DNA from: Armatimonadota bacterium
GTDB lineage: Bacteria; Armatimonadota; SYMT01
Direction: 5' to 3'
NCBI GenBank assembly: GCA_020696885.1
Contig: JAJFMS010000160.1
Span: forward strand, 1-7,221
Length of the DNA stretch: 7,221 nucleotides
Part shown: positions 5,261 to 7,221 of the stretch, piece after piece
Numbering within the stretch: the stretch's first letter is position 1
Layout: every line of letters starts with the position of its first letter
Notes under the pieces: model-generated
What the model was told of the DNA's origin: nothing
What the model saw: only the letters and a program-made list of their open reading frames with translations
Database searches by the model: none
Position numbers and translations under genes: made by a program

Positions 5261-5499
5261 ACCGCAGTGTGCCCGTATGGGAGGCGCAGAGAGGGAGAAG
5301 AGTTTTGGACGAGATTAGCAGGATTACGGGATGAGATAATGGGGACTGCTGGAGTCAAGTGGTTGGTTATGCCTTCCAAGAGTCCCTAATGAGAACGCCG
5401 GATGTCCCACCTTCTCCCCATCCTGTCAATCCCGTTAATCCTGTCCAAAACCTTCTCTTCCCCCTTTGCGGCCCTCTGCGCCCTTTGCGCCTCTGCGGT
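5261..5499. repeat. Large imperfect palindrome between convergent genes, built of short tandem repeats
   Basis: Nearly the whole gap between folD and the PH-domain gene folds on itself. Matching arms from outside in are ACCGCAG (5261-5267) with CTGCGGT (5493-5499), GGCGCAGAG (5283-5291) with CTCTGCGCC (5474-5482), TTTTGGAC (5303-5310) with GTCCAAAA (5443-5450), GGATTA(A)CGGGAT (5321-5332 with about 5429-5441), ATGGGG (5339-5344) with CCCCAT (5416-5421), and GGGACT..TGGA (5342-5353) with TCCA..AGTCCC (5375-5386). The right arm contains four 9-base units near CCCTTTGCG (5463-5498). The GGATTAACAGGAT-like and CTCTGCGCC-like repeats recall short tandem repeats seen between genes in several repeat-rich bacteria. 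It may act as a two-way transcription stop; that role is inferred. Confidence 0.85.
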
Positions 5500-5508
5500 T
5501 AACTGAAC

Positions 5509-6018
5509 CTACCGCTCCGGAAGCACGCCACCCTCTTCCACGATCATCGTGCGGCTCTGCGCGCGGCTGGTGGTCACGAGCTGGCGGAGCTGCTGGTAGA
5601 ACTCCCGCGGCGCATCGATGGCGCGGACATGGAGATCCGGCGTGCTCGAATCCGTGCTGTGGATGTAGACGTCGCCGTAATCGCCCATCTTACCGAAGAG
5701 CCCCTGGCGGAGCCCCACGTCGCGGATGCGGAACAGCTCCACGTTCTCGATCCGGCGGGAGACGAGACCGCTCTCGATCTCGATCCGGTCGGGGAAGAGG
5801 CGGTATTCCGTGCCCAGCCGCGCTATCCGCGAGTAGGCGAACACCCCCAGCACCGGCAGCACGCCCAGCGGCGAGAGGAGGCCCGCCGTGAGCAGGAAGC
5901 AGACCACGGCGATCACAATCCCCGCCACCACCGCGATCACGTAATGCCCCACGAACGCGCGATCGGAGATTCGCCGCTCCGTGATCGGCGTCGTAGACTC
6001 TAGCTCCGTTCCTCGCAT
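5509..6018 (-). CDS. Small membrane protein with bacterial PH domain (bPH_2, YdbS-like)
   Basis: This 169-residue protein has a short cytosolic N-terminus, then a strongly hydrophobic stretch at about 23-46 and a second at about 48-63, probably a membrane hairpin. A bacterial pleckstrin-homology (bPH_2, formerly DUF304) domain follows at about 71-150. Typical family features are EYRLFPDRIEIESGLVSRR (71-89), the ENVELFRIRDVGLRQGLFGK stretch (91-110) and GDVYIHSTD (115-123). The family is membrane-anchored, with the domain facing the cytosol, and its exact role is generally unknown. The ATG at 6018 follows GGAGGA (6023-6028 on this strand) by four bases. It lies downstream of the surface-protein gene on the same strand, with a strong terminator between, so it probably has its own promoter. 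No other member of the YdbS/YdbT pair is seen. Confidence 0.9.
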   Translation of the reverse strand: MRGTELESTTPITERRISDRAFVGHYVIAVVAGIVIAVVCFLLTAGLLSPLGVLPVLGVFAYSRIARLGTEYRLFPDRIEIESGLVSRRIENVELFRIRDVGLRQGLFGKMGDYGDVYIHSTDSSTPDLHVRAIDAPREFYQQLRQLVTTSRAQSRTMIVEEGGVLPER

Positions 6019-6109
6019 CTCGTCCTCCCGGGACCAAGCGGGCCCCTGTGTCTTAACGGGATCTTCGGCGGATCGCTACGGCCGCGCGAGGAGAACCGTC
6101 GCCGAGCCG

Positions 6110-6154
6110 GCAAAAACAACCGCCGGGCTCGCGTCTTCCACGCGAGCCCGGCGG
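6110..6154 (-). terminator. Strong intrinsic terminator of the surface-protein gene
   Basis: CCGCCGGGCTCGCG (6120-6133) and CGCGAGCCCGGCGG (6141-6154) form a perfect 14-bp stem around a 7-base loop. Reading on the minus strand, GTTGTTTTTG follows the stem (6120 down to 6111). It starts 22 bases after the stop codon of the minus-strand gene at 6177, the expected place. Confidence 0.85.
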
Positions 6155-6176
6155 CCGACCGGCACTTCCGAGCGCC

Positions 6177-7221
6177 TTAGCGGGCGCCGAGGCCCGGACA
6201 GCACCCCGGGGAGACCGCCACGCGGGCTCCGCTCGACGGCGCGTTCAGGGCCGCGATCACGACCTGTGCCAGCGCCCGCAGTTCAGAGGCCGCGGCGGGC
6301 GTCACCCGCGCTTTTCGCTCCTCCTTCGTCAGGTCGGTGAGGAACTTCCCCTGGATCAGCGCGGCGGCCTTCAGGGGCAGCCGTTTCACCACCTTCTTCT
6401 TGGCGTTGTTGAGGGTGGTCAGAAGCTTCTTCGCGCTGGTCGCTTGCACCAGCCCCTGCCCCTTCAACTGGTTGAGCTTCGCGATCAGCGCGTCGATACT
6501 GCCGGCCACCGTGGTCTGCGCGTCCGGGGAATCCGGCACCGCTTCCAGGTTGCCGGCCTGGTCCTGCGCCACGCTGTAGAACATGTACCGGTGCCCGAAC
6601 TCACCCGGGAACTGGCCCGACCCGGCGCTCGTGTGCAGGAGCCACGGGGCGTAGGCTCCGCCGTCCGTGGACACGTAGATCGTGTAGTCCTTCACGCCGG
6701 ACACGTCGTCCGAACCGGACCAGGTCAGGGGGATCACGTTGGACGACTGCGAGCTGCTCAGCGGCTGGATGCCACTGCTCGGCCGCACGAAGTCCACCGT
6801 GTTCGACCACACCGGCGTATCGATCGGCGCGTTGGTGTCGAAGTAGATCCGGGCCTGGTTGGCGATCACGGCGCCGCTCTCCAGGCTGCGCGGCTGGATG
6901 GTAAACGAGACGCTCCCGTCCCCCTCCGGCGGGGTGTGGTTCGGCGGCAGGAAGCCCAGGAACGGGTCGTCCGTCGGCAGGCCGGTAACCGGGTCCAACG
7001 AGGTGAACCGCCACGACAGCACGCCGGTGAACGGATCGAGCCGCGCTTCCACCCGCACCTTCAACGGCTGCTGTGGGCGGAGGTCCACGGTGGTGGTCCA
7101 CTCGCTCTGGCCGGGCTCCGGGGTGATCACGTACGGTCCAAACTGGATGGCGCCCAGGCTGAAGGTGGCCGGGTCCAGCACGCTCAGGTCGAGCTGGTCC
7201 GTCACTACCACTTCCTGTGCG
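6177..7221 (-). CDS. C-terminal part of a large secreted or surface protein (partial)
   Basis: The frame runs open to the right window edge, so the N-terminus is missing; 347 residues are visible. Residues here are counted from the GTG codon at 7211. That codon is unlikely to be the true start, because the family pattern (AQE-VVVTDQLD) continues before it. Residues 1-140 match a domain found near the end of very large surface proteins, with VTDQLD, the LDPFTGVLSWRFTSLDPVTG stretch (58-77), GFLPPN (86-91) and ARIYFDTNAPIDTP (120-133). Residues 141-236 look like an Ig or fibronectin type III-like fold (TWSGSDDVSGVKDYTIYVS, then FYSVAQDQAGN). Residues 237-322 are Lys-rich and helical, resembling FIMAH-type C-terminal helical domains. 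The tail ends in PGCCPGLGAR. No LPXTG anchor or C-terminal membrane segment is seen. The likely location is outside the cell; adhesion or envelope structure is inferred. Confidence 0.85.
   Translation of the reverse strand, partial: AQEVVVTDQLDLSVLDPATFSLGAIQFGPYVITPEPGQSEWTTTVDLRPQQPLKVRVEARLDPFTGVLSWRFTSLDPVTGLPTDDPFLGFLPPNHTPPEGDGSVSFTIQPRSLESGAVIANQARIYFDTNAPIDTPVWSNTVDFVRPSSGIQPLSSSQSSNVIPLTWSGSDDVSGVKDYTIYVSTDGGAYAPWLLHTSAGSGQFPGEFGHRYMFYSVAQDQAGNLEAVPDSPDAQTTVAGSIDALIAKLNQLKGQGLVQATSAKKLLTTLNNAKKKVVKRLPLKAAALIQGKFLTDLTKEERKARVTPAAASELRALAQVVIAALNAPSSGARVAVSPGCCPGLGAR

Noticed and set aside
1171..5499. CRISPR array
   Set aside because: The repeats are 7-15 bases and directly adjacent or inverted, with no regular spacers and no cas genes.

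Overview
This is a GC-rich bacterial window with seven complete protein-coding genes and one partial gene. Housekeeping genes are separated by gaps full of inverted and short tandem repeats. No gene is diagnostic of a phylum. High GC, a DUF1015 gene, a FabG-like reductase near folD, a very large cell-surface protein and dense short intergenic repeats fit Armatimonadota, Chloroflexota or a similar environmental lineage. That placement is a guess.

Layout. (1) Positions 36-1095, plus strand: a small Trp-rich protein of unknown function overlaps by 8 bp a protein that is only the catalytic half of a tyrosine recombinase and appears to have lost two of the six active-site residues. (2) 1096-1302: a gap with a 7-bp tandem repeat, a strong inverted repeat and a likely terminator. 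(3) 1303-2559: a complete DUF1015 protein. (4) 2560-2843: a repeat-bracketed, highly foldable stretch with no convincing gene, ending four bases before the next start codon. (5) 2844-3975: an FmdB-type zinc-ribbon protein followed 37 bp later by a short-chain dehydrogenase/reductase resembling FabG; these are probably cotranscribed. (6) 3976-4408: a 433-bp gap with several hairpins in its second half. (7) 4409-5257: folD. (8) 5258-5508: the gap between convergent genes, almost entirely one imperfect palindrome. (9) 5509-6018, minus strand: a small membrane protein with a bacterial PH domain. (10) 6019-6176: its upstream region plus a perfect terminator hairpin. (11) 6177-7221, minus strand: the C-terminal part of a large secreted or surface protein, cut by the window edge.

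FolD supplies one-carbon folate cofactors and the reductase probably serves fatty-acid or related metabolism. The genes do not form one recognisable pathway. I do not see a complete new defence or mobile system. The most unusual items are the degenerate recombinase with its coupled partner, and the repeated architecture of intergenic elements in which short tandem repeats sit in inverted orientation around foldable cores.
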